Below, one piece after another: positions 22,559-35,580 of a stretch of 64,000 bases of DNA. Position numbers and translations under genes: made by a program. A model generated the notes under the pieces. That model saw nothing but the letters and a program-made list of their open reading frames with translations. It did not search any database and was not told where the DNA came from. How positions within the stretch are numbered: position 1 is the first letter of the stretch; every line of letters begins with the position of its first letter. This DNA comes from Wuchereria bancrofti. Taxonomy: Eukaryota; Nematoda; Chromadorea; Rhabditida; Onchocercidae. The stretch lies in contig SSBO01000009.1 of the NCBI GenBank assembly GCA_005281725.1, forward strand, positions 7,130,303 through 7,194,302, in the 5' to 3' direction.

Positions 22559-25500
22559 TCACACATTGTCACAGGAAACACCAGCGACTCCAGCAACCAA
22601 ACCAGAATTACGCCAAAAATTTAATTTCGATGTCCCTGCTGAGGATCTCTCTGGCACCCATTCCTTCTCGTCAGCACAACTTAAAATCTGACTCAGCACT
22701 AATTCCATATCGTAGCTAAAATGAAATGTAAGTTTTGGTACAAACAGATCAAATGAAACTACGTCTAAAATTCAGAAAATTGAAGTACACAGGGAACCGG
22801 AAGACTGAACGACGAGTAAATATAAACAGCAATACTGAGTAACTTAATTAAAAATTGAACAAAGCTAACAAAGCATTGTAAGCATCGATGTCCTGGTTTG
22901 GAATTCCTAACGGTGAATACAGCCCTTTCATGACAGATGATGGTGTGTGAGGAGAATCCATACTGCAAACTGGTGCTGAACATGGTGTTTTCAGTGCTGC
23001 TAAATCTCTCAATATTCGATCAGTGCTACTGAAATTATTTATATGGCTTTGAGTTTTGATATATATACATATTTTAAAACGATTGTCTATTCCTTAAGTC
23101 TTCTTTTCAAATAACAAAATTTACTTGAACGGAAGGTCAGCGATGAATTTATCTGCGTTAAAATTAGTCAACCCAGTTCGTTTTATGTCCTTTTCATTTG
23201 TTAATGCAGCAACATCGTTCTCTCCCGCAAAACTGTGTAATTCCAATGTTTCTGGTCGTTTATAGTGACTGTCCTATAAAATTATCTATATTAATTTTAA
23301 TTTAGAATTTAAAAATATCGAATTCATTGAGCTGAATTTATGGATAAAGCTGGATTCATCCATAAAAAGTTCATTGAAATAATAGCACAAGCTTAAATTC
23401 ATGTGCAACTGCTAAAAATGATAAGTGATAAACTGAAGATCAAGAAGAAAAAACTAACCACCATCTGTTGAGGAGGAGGGCTGTTCTCGATATCATCAAC
23501 ATTAGCTGTTATACTTGTATCACATGATGAAGCCACGATGTCTGCATATGAGAAGGGCTTTTGTGTATTACAGTTTCCTTGGCTGTTTCCTTTTTTATTC
23601 CATTCTGTTGAGGTTTTGTCAAATAATATCTACAATAATAATGTAAAAAAGACAAATCTAAAGCGCTATAATCAATTTTTTGTAAAGAAATACTTTGGCT
23701 ATATTTCTTCCGCATTTTGTTAAATTTTCAACTCATGCCAACCAATATTAGTACTGTCTCCCACATCATTTCTTTAACTAAGTTAGTCAGGCGAGATTCC
23801 TTAATCAAATACGAATATTACTAAACTTCGTAATCCATCAAAAATTAAGATTTTGCATATCGAACATAATTTGGCAAGAATATGAATAAAAATAACATTG
23901 AATTTTCAGAACGGATATGAAATAAAAACACATACTGAAGATGCAGCACTAAAATCATCGTTCGATGAGAGTGTTGAAAACGGTAACTCAGCATTCGAAA
24001 AAGTGTCTTTCATTACTCCATTTATCTGTAAAGAAGCCTTACTTTATTACATATAATAAGAACTAGGTAAAACATTAGGAAATTTGAAATGAACTTGAAA
24101 ACTAACATTTTTGGAAGTATTCGTAATAGTAGCATTATTAGTTCTCACAGTGCATGGTGGTAACTGTCCTCGAGCTAAAGCAGCGCCATAAGACGTTCGT
24201 GGTACATCTACGGTATCGGCAACTGTTGGCTGCGCTGATATTGCAGGAAGGGCATTTGAATTCATCACCATTCGACCGCTGTTGTAACTCATTAGCGATG
24301 ACATACCGGTGCTGCTAATGGAATGTGGCTGCCGCTTCTTCCAGCCATCAACGGAAGGCATTTCAAAATAGTATCCGTCAGTTTCCGGATCATAATATCT
24401 GGAAAGGCCTTATTTGTGTTACCTTTACATTACAATGTCTGTTTTGCTATTTACAATGAAAAATGCAAAAAAAGAACCTACTGAATATGAGGAGAAAAAT
24501 GATTGTTATATTGATATCCATATGGATCGCCTCCACCATATGAAGCAAGATTTGGATCAGCCCACAAACAGGATACTGCATCCTAGAAAACAATATTTAC
24601 TATATTTCTAAAATTAATTGTATCAGATACTGTTTCTATGACGTCAAGCTTAAAACATTCGGAAAAAGGTAACGATTTTAACAACAAAAGCTACTCTATG
24701 AAGTTGCTTCTTTTCATGAGCAGGATTTCGTCGACGCCAACCACGGGAACCTTTCGAGTCATAATAGAAACCATCAGTTTTTGGATCATAATACCTGGAA
24801 TATGAAAATAAATAACTGAAAGTACATATTAATTTATCATGAAAAACAAAAACTAAACATGCAAATTAACTAACCAATAAGCATCCTTGAAATCACTCGG
24901 CGTTTTCATCATCTTTCCATCTGTAATAGTTGCTTCCTGTTGCACCTGTTCCTGCTGTATTACTTCGTCTGCAAAATCCATGCGCACTTTATGGATCAGC
25001 AATGTAAAGCATAATAATTTAACAAGAAGAAAATCTGATCTAATTTATGACAGAATTCAAGCTAAATTTAACATTTTCTATTTATTAGTTCTAGCTAAAA
25101 ATGCATTAAAGAATTCAAAAACACAATTCCATGAAGCAGATATAGATTCAGAGTAAGTGCAAATACGGCAATGCATACAATAATAAAAGTATGCAAAAAA
25201 TAAAGAAGTAAACATGTACTATTTATATCCAACTTCCCAACCATTCGACAACCGCTATTGCCTGTAGTATTACTATTTAATCCCTTCTTGTTGACACGAT
25301 GGCGGCAACGTTTTCGTCTTCGGTCATCATCCGTTGCCCCACGTATTAGCATTGCCGTACCGTCATTATTGTTGCTATTCTGTTGTGACTGTAGATTCCG
25401 ACTTGTGTTAGCTCGACTTCTAGATAGCTCTTGAGGATGCATCATTTCTGCTGTTTCTGTACTTCCAACTGTAGTTCGTGATGGTGACGACAATGATGAA

Positions 25501-28500
25501 CCTATAACTATATGTATAACGATCAATTATTAAATTTAATTTTTTCATATGAAAATTAGGATCAGATTTTCGTTACATACGTCACTAACAATACGCGAAT
25601 ACACTTTTCATGTCAGTAGCACAAATAAATCCAAATAACGAAAAAACATAAATAATGTGAGAAATTGAAATATCTGTTTTACTTTGCTAAATTTACATTC
25701 CGCAGTTTACAAAGATAAAATTACAGTAAGGATAGAAGATTATGAAGGATTATCACTTCTAGCATCTAAAAGAATAGTAGCATCATCTGAAAGCTAATGA
25801 TGTAAATTTATCTGGTAATATAGCACACATTCGACCTTCAAAATGAGACTCATCATATCAACCTTAGAATTAATCACTCATTAAGTTTTTGACAGTTCAA
25901 GCCATCGGTACACAGTAGTATTTTATTAATCTGTATGAAATCGCCTATTCATTAATATTTCTCCTCTTTTTCCTGAAGTATCCAAATCGAATTTTCAAAC
26001 ATTAAAGAGAACTACCATCAGTAAACACAGTAGAGTTAGAGCGATATGAGAGACTGAGAGAAATTTACTGAAATAGAAAAGAAAGTCTTTACACTGATCC
26101 TTTAAAGAAAAACAGAAATGTTACGAGAAGAAATAATAACCGAAACTTAGAGAACGAGTTTAATTAAACAGAAATGAAAAAAAGAATGAAAAAGTATTCT
26201 TTAAAGAAATTTACCGCAAAAACAAATCATTTATTTCTCACTAATTAGAAGCAGAACAAAAAAAAAAAAAAGACAATTTCTTATGTTTACAGTTCCAAAG
26301 GAAAGAAGCTTAACTTCCATACCGTTTCCTGTTTTCATCATAAAAATTCTACTTCATTTTTTAAATTTTCTATTCGTATTTTTGTTGACGCAGGAAATAA
26401 TAATTATATTTTTGAAAATTATAAATTATTCGGAATGAAATTTAGAAGTTGAAATAGTCCTGAATTTGATTGAAAGTAATTACTTTCCAAGAACGAATAT
26501 ATTCCGTGAAAATGAAATTTCAATATGAATGTGTACAGCTATAGAAATTCATCTTAACTTAAGGGATTGTTGCTAAAATTTGAAGTTATTTACAAAAAAT
26601 CGGAAAAAAACGAATTATAGAAATGCAGAATCCTCTGTCTTCGCAGAAAAACATGATCTAAGTTTTCTTCTGCATTTATGACACCAATATTCAGGAAGAA
26701 ATCCAAATGGAAATAATTTCACTACGGAAAATAACGTAAATGAAGATTTTCATTTATTCATAATTTACATTGTTCAGGTCACATCAACGCATATTTTGGA
26801 CAAGAAAATCATAGATCCAGCCGGAATTGTTTTATTTCTCAAAATCTATTTTTGCAGTTGCAGGATTACTTATAGGAAGATATGGATAAACTGGCATTCA
26901 GTTGATGAATGGGGGAGACAGAAATTGTCCACCTCTAATTATAAACAATCTTTTTCTCTTACACCACTCTATAACAGTAGTGAAATTCCAATAAAGTTGA
27001 TATTTCGCTGATAAAAGATCAAAAAAAAAAAATTTATTCCCTGCTATGAAAATCATAAATACAATAAATGTTAACTTAAAAATGTTACATTTCGGGAAAT
27101 TGGTGACAGTGGGTTGAGAGATAGGAACAGCAATAAAATGCTTACTGAAGAAGTCACACAAGATAGACCCAAAGAAATCAAATGGGCTCTTTTCATATTA
27201 CTTTTAGAATTATAAAGTTTCAAGTTGCATCAAAGAATTGCGATCAGCTTATAGATGGTATCGATTTTTAATGACAATTATCGAATGAATGAAAAACGAG
27301 ACTTGCAAAACTTTAATGTAATGTTTCAAACTAAGTGGAAAAAAGAAAACAAATGTAGAGTGGTGCTTATTGTGAATTAGACACATTTTCTTTTAAGTGA
27401 AACATCCAATCCTTTTCAAGTTAGAAATATTTTTGAGAGAGATGGAGAGATACAGGAAAAGTGCATGAATCAGCCCAGTTTGAGAAGACCGTTCAAATGC
27501 TTATGCTTTAAGGAACACTAATGTTAGTGCTATTTGTAATTCATCTGTCATCATCATCAACAGATTGACGCACAGCAAACACAAATATATAAGTTTATAA
27601 ACATTATAAAATCGTTAACATCAACTACGATGACTTTAAATCAAAGGGAAGGAAGAAAATAAAAATAACTTAGTAAAAAGGAAGTGATAACGACAAACTC
27701 ATAGCAGAGATTCATGATGGATTTCAACTCAAAAGCTGAAGGGTACCCATTTTGATTATGTTATGTTGTAAAAAATTGAAACTTATGCATATTCCATCAA
27801 TTTAAATGAAAGTTTTTGCAAAACAAATTATGGTATGAATCTGTTAAAAACAGAAGTCTAAAACTGCTAATATTTTTGAAAAAAATATATTGATAAAATA
27901 AAAAATATCGATGAATGAAACCGATTCTATCTCTTTCATCTCCAATTAACATCGGTTAACTAACGCTTAGATCATTGTATCACATTAAAAGAAACACTGG
28001 ATATTGTATGTGACAAAGTTTGCTCTTTGCAAGAATACATTATGAAACAAATGATGAAATTGAGAGTTTATAATGAAATTGAAATGAAATGTTGAAATGA
28101 GATCTTTTGAAGAAATCAACTCTTCAAAATCAGGAATGGAAGGAAGGAATGAGACAAGAGACAGAGAAAAAGACCAATGAAATCTGTCTTTTCTCTTCAG
28201 CAAACTGAGCACTTTCATCCATTGAGAACAAACGGACTAAGTAGAATTAAAGTGTAAAAAGAGCACTGAAATGAAAAGAAAGTGAACATCCGAGTTCATT
28301 CATTTATTTCGATAACAAAACTCCTTGTTCTATCCGTAAGTTTTCGTCTCTCTCGTCTCTTCCCGTGTGGAAGGTAATGGAACCTAGAAACAACAAAATT
28401 TAATAGCTTCAAAGAGTAGCAAAAACATTTCGAAGAAAATAGTTGAACAGGCTGGAGTGAAAGAAGAAAAAGGAGAAAATGAAAATAATGTCCAGAATGG

Positions 28501-30604
28501 AATGAATCATTCTTTCAAGGAAAAAGATTTAACAAAAGTAAAACAGTGCGAACAAAAAAAAAAAGAAAAAACCATAAAAGGTATGAAAATACCCAGAACA
28601 TAGCATTATATCTTAAACTTTATATTTCCATTGTAAACCACAAAGTTTTTTAACTTGATTTAACCATGTGGGAACTGGAAAATAGTTCTTTCCAGTCATT
28701 CCAGGACTTTTATTTCTGCAATGAAATGAATGGTCTAATTTTGACAGAGATTTTTTCCTTCAGCTCAACAAGAATGACCTTTATCTCCATGAACTAGAGA
28801 ATTAAACAATCATTTAATTCACTGGAAACAACAAATTAACAGGGAAGAAGTATTCAATGATTTGATGGAAATGTCGGGGATAACTAAGCTTCTTCAAAAT
28901 AGAAGTAATGAACATGTCTAGAAAAACACATTAAAAGAAAAATCCCTAAAATCTAAGCGAAACCCAATGAACCTGAAGGATGCAATGATATTCATTAACT
29001 AACTAATAAAAGAAAGGATAGTAAGGGTAAAAACAAAACAAAAAAAGGAAAAAAAAAATCAAAAAACCAGTTTATAAATTCCAAAAATATGTAAACAGGT
29101 TTCATTACGTAAACGCACTTATTGAAGGCTTTTCGATGACAATACGCGGATTAGGCAAAAGAATAGGGAGAGAGAGAGAAAAGAAAAAGAAAACGAAAGT
29201 TCTTGGTTAAAAATTCAGTAAATTACAACTGGGAATCAAATGAATGAACCAATAGCGATGTTACATACCATTCATCTATTTAATGAGTTGACCATAACTG
29301 ACCATCGACAAGGATAGTTAGAACTACACTAAGATGCATGCAAATAGCACGCAGACGACAGATATGTGCAAACATGTGTTAAAAACAACACATCAGTGTA
29401 ATTAATGACAGTTGTCAACGTAATTAAGTTGTTCACCAAAAATGGACATGAAAACGTATGACTAAATAAATGTTTTGCTTTGGTGATATGTTTTCATAAA
29501 ATGTTTTAATTTTTTAACTGACTAAAATTCTGCAGAATGCCTTTTTTTTTTCTTTAATTTAATAAATGAAGCCTCACTGCAAACAGAAACAAAAACTTTC
29601 AGTTGATTTAAAACATTTTATAGATAAAACTGCAACGAAATCACTACTGCTCATGTATGATGAATACAAGGTTTTAAGTTAGAAACTGGGGGGATATTGT
29701 GAAAGGCAAATCTTTTTCTACAAAGAAAAAAAATTAAAAAAATAAAAAACCGGTTATGAATTCCAAAAATACGTAAACATTTTTCAAAATTTTAAGTTGT
29801 TCATCAAAAATGGACATGAAAATATATGACTAAGCAAATGTTTTGCTTGATGATATGTCTTCTTAAAATAGAATAAAAAAATGCAAACATATGGATGAAG
29901 AGTAAAATCAAGTAAAATCAATCGCTAAAAGTCTTTGTTCATTAGTCCAGCAGTTAATTGCCCGTTTATGTGACAGAAATTTTTGTGCGACTAGCTTCAT
30001 TTTTTCAATAGATATCAAGCTTTCCTAGAAGAACTCTAGTATGCATACATAAAAAACGACATAAAACAAATAGGATGATAGGATGATGATTAATGTTGAC
30101 ATTTCAAACCTATCATGAATTAAGAAGTTTTCCAAATCATGATTGTTTAATATTCTCTATATTAAGTTAACCGTAACAGATGATCAATGGATACGGTCTT
30201 AGAATCAACAAAGTTTTTTTCATGAAAGTTTCGCTAACGATAACGCAATCTCAAAATGTATTCTATCATTGTTAACGATAAACTTAAGGCAAAATATAAA
30301 AAGTTCTCAGCACTATTTGAAGGAACGTCTAGAAAACCTCCGTCGCTTGTATATTTTTAAATTTAAATGACTTACTTCTCGATCCAGTTTCCTTTTTTTC
30401 TTTATTTTGCTGCGTATCGTTGTTTCTTAGAAACAATTCATCAGTTAAGTACCAGCCTAATGTTTTCGTGCTTCTAACCGAGAAGCCACTTTTACCAGTG
30501 GTGTAATTTGGTGATGTCCTTGCACCTGCTATCAAGCCTTTACGATTATTGATTCCAAGATGAGGAGACTCGAAACTTTGACTGTCGAGACTTCCACCTG
30601 TCAT
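22559..30604 (-). CDS. Unrecognised 592-aa protein with two YYDPxTDGYY modules
   Basis: Eleven minus-strand exons with closing phase: 30376-30631 (ATG 30602-30604), 25220-25501, 24875-24968, 24695-24794, 24482-24582, 24107-24398, 23936-24025, 23462-23629, 23125-23273, 22912-23028 and 22559-22715. The first exon follows GTTTCAG and is joined to the next over a 4.9-kb intron. It is hydrophilic and Ser/Asn/Gln-rich, with a basic cluster [16 protein letters not shown] that could be a nuclear signal. Two related modules, [12 protein letters not shown] followed by GWRRR and [12 protein letters not shown] followed by GWKKR, lie about 60 residues apart. They recall the aromatic octamers of OCRE domains in splicing factors, but this is only a resemblance. 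The C-terminal third has short conserved-looking helices ([34 protein letters not shown]). Inference: a nuclear or RNA-associated protein. The family is unknown to me. Confidence 0.75.
25502..30375 (-). other. Long first intron of the YYDP-module gene
   Basis: This is a 4.9-kb AT-rich intron, far longer than the usual 50-700 bp here. No exon was recognised in it. It contains A-rich tracts and the interrupted dispersed repeat at 29057-29870, and could hold enhancers. Confidence 0.55.
29057..29870. repeat. Dispersed repeat: one interrupted and one continuous copy
   Basis: Copy B (about 29741-29870) is continuous. It carries AATTCCAAAAATACGTAAAC, then AAAAATGGACATGAAAATAT and ATGACTAA(G)CAAATGTTTTGC-like sequence. 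Copy A has the same two halves separated: the first half at about 29057-29100 and the second at about 29425-29510, with about 320 bp between them. The identity by eye is high (most positions). Either A was interrupted by an insertion or B lost the middle. Confidence 0.65.
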
Positions 30605-31059
30605 GTTAACTCCTTGTTTCGACAGTGTTTTCTGAAACAAATAATAAATGAAACCAAATTCATTTAGTCAGAAAAAATTTCTCTCCAAGTTTTCTTTTTT
30701 TAATATTTTTAATTCAAAATCTGAAATGTTCTTCTGCGAATCTTTAATAATCACATATTCATATTCAATAACAGAAACAAATAAAGTAAGTTAGCCTTTT
30801 TCCGATTACAAAATAGTTAGTATCATGTCTGTCATTATACCAACCCATCCATTTGTCTATGTCTAAGGAGATTCATCCCTCTCCCCAAGCAGAAGTGAAA
30901 ACTAATTGGGAGAGTAGCTTACTGCTTTAAGCAATACCGATATATCTCTCTGAATTTAAATAGTCCTTGTTAACAAGGAAGGAAGAAATTCGACCATCCA
31001 AAGTACAAGGAAAGAGGAAGCAAAGCAGACATATGTGTCGCAGCATGTGCATGTGTGTC

Positions 31060-31063
<4 letters not shown>

Positions 31064-31106
<43 letters not shown>
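31064..31106. repeat. (TG)n microsatellite
   Basis: About 43 bp of uninterrupted TG dinucleotides, preceded by imperfect TGTG/CATG sequence. The Cys/Val and Thr/His frames across it on the two strands are artefacts. Confidence 0.95.
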
Positions 31107-31108
<2 letters not shown>

Positions 31109-34100
31109 ACAAGTACATTCCTAACTCTTAGAAAGTTCAAAAAGCTGTCCTTATCAAGCTCTATGCTTTCTGTGATTGCTTATAGCGGTGTGAGGATAAA
31201 AGCTTTTGAAAATGAATCACATACTGAACACATACATTTCATGGTGAGGTTGAAGTTCAACGAGGTTAAAGTTCGATACCCAAAAGATGTACGAGTCTCT
31301 ATAAATCATTCAGTCAAATAAGACTCTTATTATTTATAATGGAACACATAATCCTACCTTATAAGCAACACGAACAGGAAGTACCAATGATCTTTTCTCT
31401 TAGTAGAAGGATAAATGTTGAACTTTTCAATTTTCTTTAAGGAACTAGAAATCCGACAATAAAAGGGTTACAGTAGTACAAGAAAGTTGGTATTTGTTAA
31501 AAATAAAAAATCGAAAATCACTTCATTATGACATCATCATTTTCATATACGTTCCCAGCTCAAAGATCTATGCTGACAGTAGGACTATCAAGTTTGATTT
31601 TAAAGGGATCTAAAAATTCTTGAACGAAATTAATTGTTCACCATAAAATGCACATATTTCGCACAAAAAGCTTTCTAAAAATCATATCTCTTAAAATCTT
31701 CCACTGAATAGAGAAAATTCCTGAATGGAGAAAAAATAAGGCAGAAAAATAGAAAATTAAGATTTCTGAAATAAGGAATCGAACAGGACAAGAAAGTGTT
31801 TACAGATAGATAATTCTGCTAATTACGCAGGTATATATGCAAATAAATTATGAATTGTCCCCCTCATACTGTCACTTATTCGACTAGACAGCGCTGTACT
31901 CTGCGTCATAAAACTGCAAATAAAAAAAAAAAACACTGAAGAAAATGCTACTAACTCAAAAACTTTGTAAGTACTTAAAGCAATGAAAAATAATCAGGCG
32001 GCTGACGATTTTTGTACCACAGTGGCAACTGATATATGATTTAAATTTGAATTCAATTCAAACTGCCTACTAAACTTGGAATATATGTCACTTGTTAAAA
32101 AGGAAATTTGGGGAATAAAAAACTTTTCCTCAAATTTATTACAAAAGGATTGTTTTCAAACAGAAGTGTTGAAATACTACAAGTTCAACTCATCCCTAAG
32201 TATATGCTAAGACATGCGTTTCAACCGTTCATAACAAATAATCAGTAAAGAGGTGATAATAATATTTACCAGTGTGAAATTTAAGAAGCATTACGACAAT
32301 TTCAATCAGCATTAATAATATCCCTTTATCACTACCGATTATCAAGTATTCTATTTTAAGTGACCTTGCAGAAAATAATACAGATGAAAGATATATAAAG
32401 GTTGTAATGACAGTATTAGTAACTTAGCTATTAGCAAACATATCTCGTTATCAAGTAGAAATGAGAGGTAAGCAATAAACATCCTTTACTACTGACACAT
32501 TTCTGAAGTACAACATCGTCAAGCCAACTGCGACAGTGTTATTGTTTGTTGTACAAATGCCAGATTGCAAATAAATAGTCCAGTTAGTGATGAATTCATC
32601 ACACAGCATTCACTTCGCTTTTTGAAAACCAAAATTTGTTAGTAAATATTACTTTGCACAGCAATCCAAATTTTGTTTCACTTATTCTTTCAATGCGACA
32701 AATCTCCCCGATTCAATCGATGACACGAAAATCAATCCCCTTTCTCCTATCCTCTCGAAATATGGAAATTGATGATACTATATATTACATGTAGAGAACC
32801 AAATTTTTGCATATAAGATTTTGCAGAAATTTAAGGAAGTCCTGATTAATTTAGGAAAAATATCGGATAAATAAACTACCATTATATAGCATTGAATTTC
32901 ACACTTTGATACGAGATGTTTGAAATTAACTGTTTCCAGAATATTTTAAAATCTATTTAAAAGACAATTTTTATGTAGGGCAATACGATAAACCGAAACT
33001 GTCAAAACGGCATCTCAGTTCCGAAAGATTTTCATCCCTTCATTTCTCTTCTATAGCTGTATTATTTGGCTTAACAGCCATGTAGAAAGCAAAACAATCC
33101 TATAGATACGTTAGCAGATTCAATAAATACAGTAATCGGTCATCAAATAAATTCATTTAGTTCATTAGAATGTTCGCGAAATTATAAAAAAGTATTTATT
33201 ACTAAGTACTGGAAAGTTCCTTGTAGGCACATGAAAGATATTGTTAATTGAAGCATTCTCAATTGTTGTCCAGCAATTAGCAGCAAATTCAAAGCAGTAA
33301 ATACAGAAGCTGAATCATATCTATTTCTATATCTCAATTTTTTCAAGTCAAAAAATTTATTGAAAATAATCAGAGGGGAACAATCTTTGACAGTCTTAAT
33401 AACTGGGTGTCAACGGTCTAGAAATATCCTTATGAAATGATGAAATGTACTTCTTTGATGTTTGGTTTCATTTTCCCATCATGTTAAGGTTTCAGAGGTC
33501 ATCAGAAAAAAAAAATCTCTCGTCGAAGAATAACCCTTCACGAGAATACAAGTATCATCATAAATGGAAAGCTTACAGATAGAAAACTCATAAAGATCTT
33601 ATATTAATCTTGCTTAATTAGCATAACTATCATAAAGTGCAATAATATTTTCGAGAAAAATATAATTTTTTGATAAAAAAATCATTAAAATGATTAATAC
33701 GAAACACAGCAAATGATGAAAGATTAATGGTTTATTTAGCGAATAATGAGAGAAACAAAGAAAAATATTTGCTTAGAACAGTCCTTTTAACAATTAATTA
33801 TTATTGACAAATTAACATACAGATACATTACAGCAACAATGTATGTGAAAAAAATGCAAGCAGAAACTAATCATTTTTACCTGGCAGCATTTTCTATTTT
33901 TATATTGTAATTTAAATTGATGGTATTATGTCGGTCCACTTACTTCATCTCTTCTTTCATTAAAGCTTTACAAGAACTCGGAAATCATTCTCTTACTTTA
34001 TTTACCTTACTTTTCTTTCCGACTAAACATAAGAAGTAAGAGCACAAAAAAGAAAAATAATTCATCTTACTTACTCGGAGATAATAATTATAAAAGTGGT

Positions 34101-34196
34101 TATAATAATATCATCCAGTGACTTGTTTCATCGCAGAAGGACAATATTAATACCAATGTCCACTTGTCTGACTTAATAGATGAGAAATGAAGTAAT

Positions 34197-34237
34197 CACA
34201 CATACACATACACACACATACATACACACACACATAG
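34197..34237. repeat. Degenerate CA-rich microsatellite
   Basis: Interrupted ACACATACACATACACACAC-type repeat about 40 bp long. Confidence 0.85.
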
Positions 34238-35336
34238 TATATGAAATCTTAAGAAACTTCTAATCTTTCAATCATGAAAGATAGCTCACAAAAGTGGAAA
34301 ACAGTAAAACAAGTTTCGAATCTTCTGCTTTCATTTCAGTGAAGAAAAAAGCGCAGAAAGTTTGTGGATGCTTTTCTCCCATGATTAAAAGATACCACCG
34401 CCATGGGTTGCTTGATTCTCTTCTCAACATAAATTCTGGTAGAGTGGGGAGTAACGAAAAGTACTGAACTAGTTCCTTTTATAAATTTTCATTTTTTTTT
34501 CATATAAATTTTCAAAAACTTCCACAAAGTGCTGTCGTTTAAATAATGACTGCATATGAATTTGGTTTTCATTGACCCAACATGGCTAAAGATAAAAGAA
34601 ACAAACGCTTAAAAAACTAAACCTTATAAGTGTTAACAATTTCTGTCAATGGATTTAAATGAAATCAATTTCGCTTCAACAAACAAACGAATCCTTTCAG
34701 TTCCTCTGTGCCAAAAAAATGCCGATATATGTGCCTTGTAATATTATATTGATCAAACAATTGATGAAGTGTAAAAACAACTGTATTCTAAAATACACAC
34801 TTATTCCCCTAGTCTCCCCACTTTTATACAACTCATTCGTTGGTGTTATGTCAGTCTGATAACAATGAAAAATTACAATCTTATTAGATGACAATAATGC
34901 AACTCACAGTGGATCTATTGGTGACAGTTATTAGTCGGCGTTGTATATGTATCAACTTAGTGTCAAGTGCATTCCGTTTATGGTCTAAATAGGACAAACG
35001 CGATCAATAAAAAGGTCATAGATAAACAAATAATAGAAGAGAAAAACTTATCTCATTTGAAAAATGACAAACAATGTACCCTTAATGACAAAATGTCAAA
35101 GCAAAAGATGAAAGAGTGCAACGTCAAACAGTGCCAAACATTCCTTTGACACGGACAATTCCTCTACCTTTATCTTTCACCCATAATCATCGAATCGATG
35201 GAAGTTAAATATAAGCGACGCAGTATCAAATACTTTTCTTGAAATGGTTCTTTAGATTAAAAACAAAGGTGAAAATCGGAAAAATATATTTACTCATAAT
35301 GTGTCATTCAAAATTACTCGCTCATACGCTAAATTC

Positions 35337-35400
35337 TTGAAATACAGTTCTAATGAAATACAGTTCTAATGAAATACAGATCCTTCATAACATTCTTGAA
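35337..35400 (+). repeat. Tandem 16-bp repeats
   Basis: GAAATACAGTTCTAAT-like units occur in tandem (two close copies, then a shortened third), and a further GAAATACACAGTTCTAA lies just downstream. This looks like recent local slippage or duplication. Confidence 0.75.
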
Positions 35401-35500
35401 ATACACAGTTCTAACCCAATTGCAGTCCAATAATCCAAATAATCAGCAATATATTTTACTGTTTTATTGCTAAACTTAACGACGATCGGTGTACACAAAC

Positions 35501-35580
35501 TTCTCTTTCAGATAATCAAAAAAATACTTATCAACATATTTTCTCTTCAGGTAATTAAAATGATACTTATCAACATAATG
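35501..35580 (+). repeat. Imperfect 40-bp tandem duplication
   Basis: Two adjacent units share the order TCTCTTTCAG/TCTCTTCAG, then GATAATCA/GTAATTA, then ATACTTATCAACATA. Both units carry a pyrimidine-AG that resembles an acceptor site, but no open exon follows. Confidence 0.6.

Noticed and set aside
25095..25219. Extension of a YYDP-gene exon into a hydrophobic, membrane-like C-terminus ending at 25095
   Set aside because: The GTACAT donor at 25219 joins in phase to the next exon with continuous hydrophilic coding, so the hydrophobic run is intron translation. An alternative retained-intron isoform cannot be excluded.
30927..31321. Thr/His and Cys/Val repeat proteins on the two strands
   Set aside because: They are translations of the (TG)n microsatellite.
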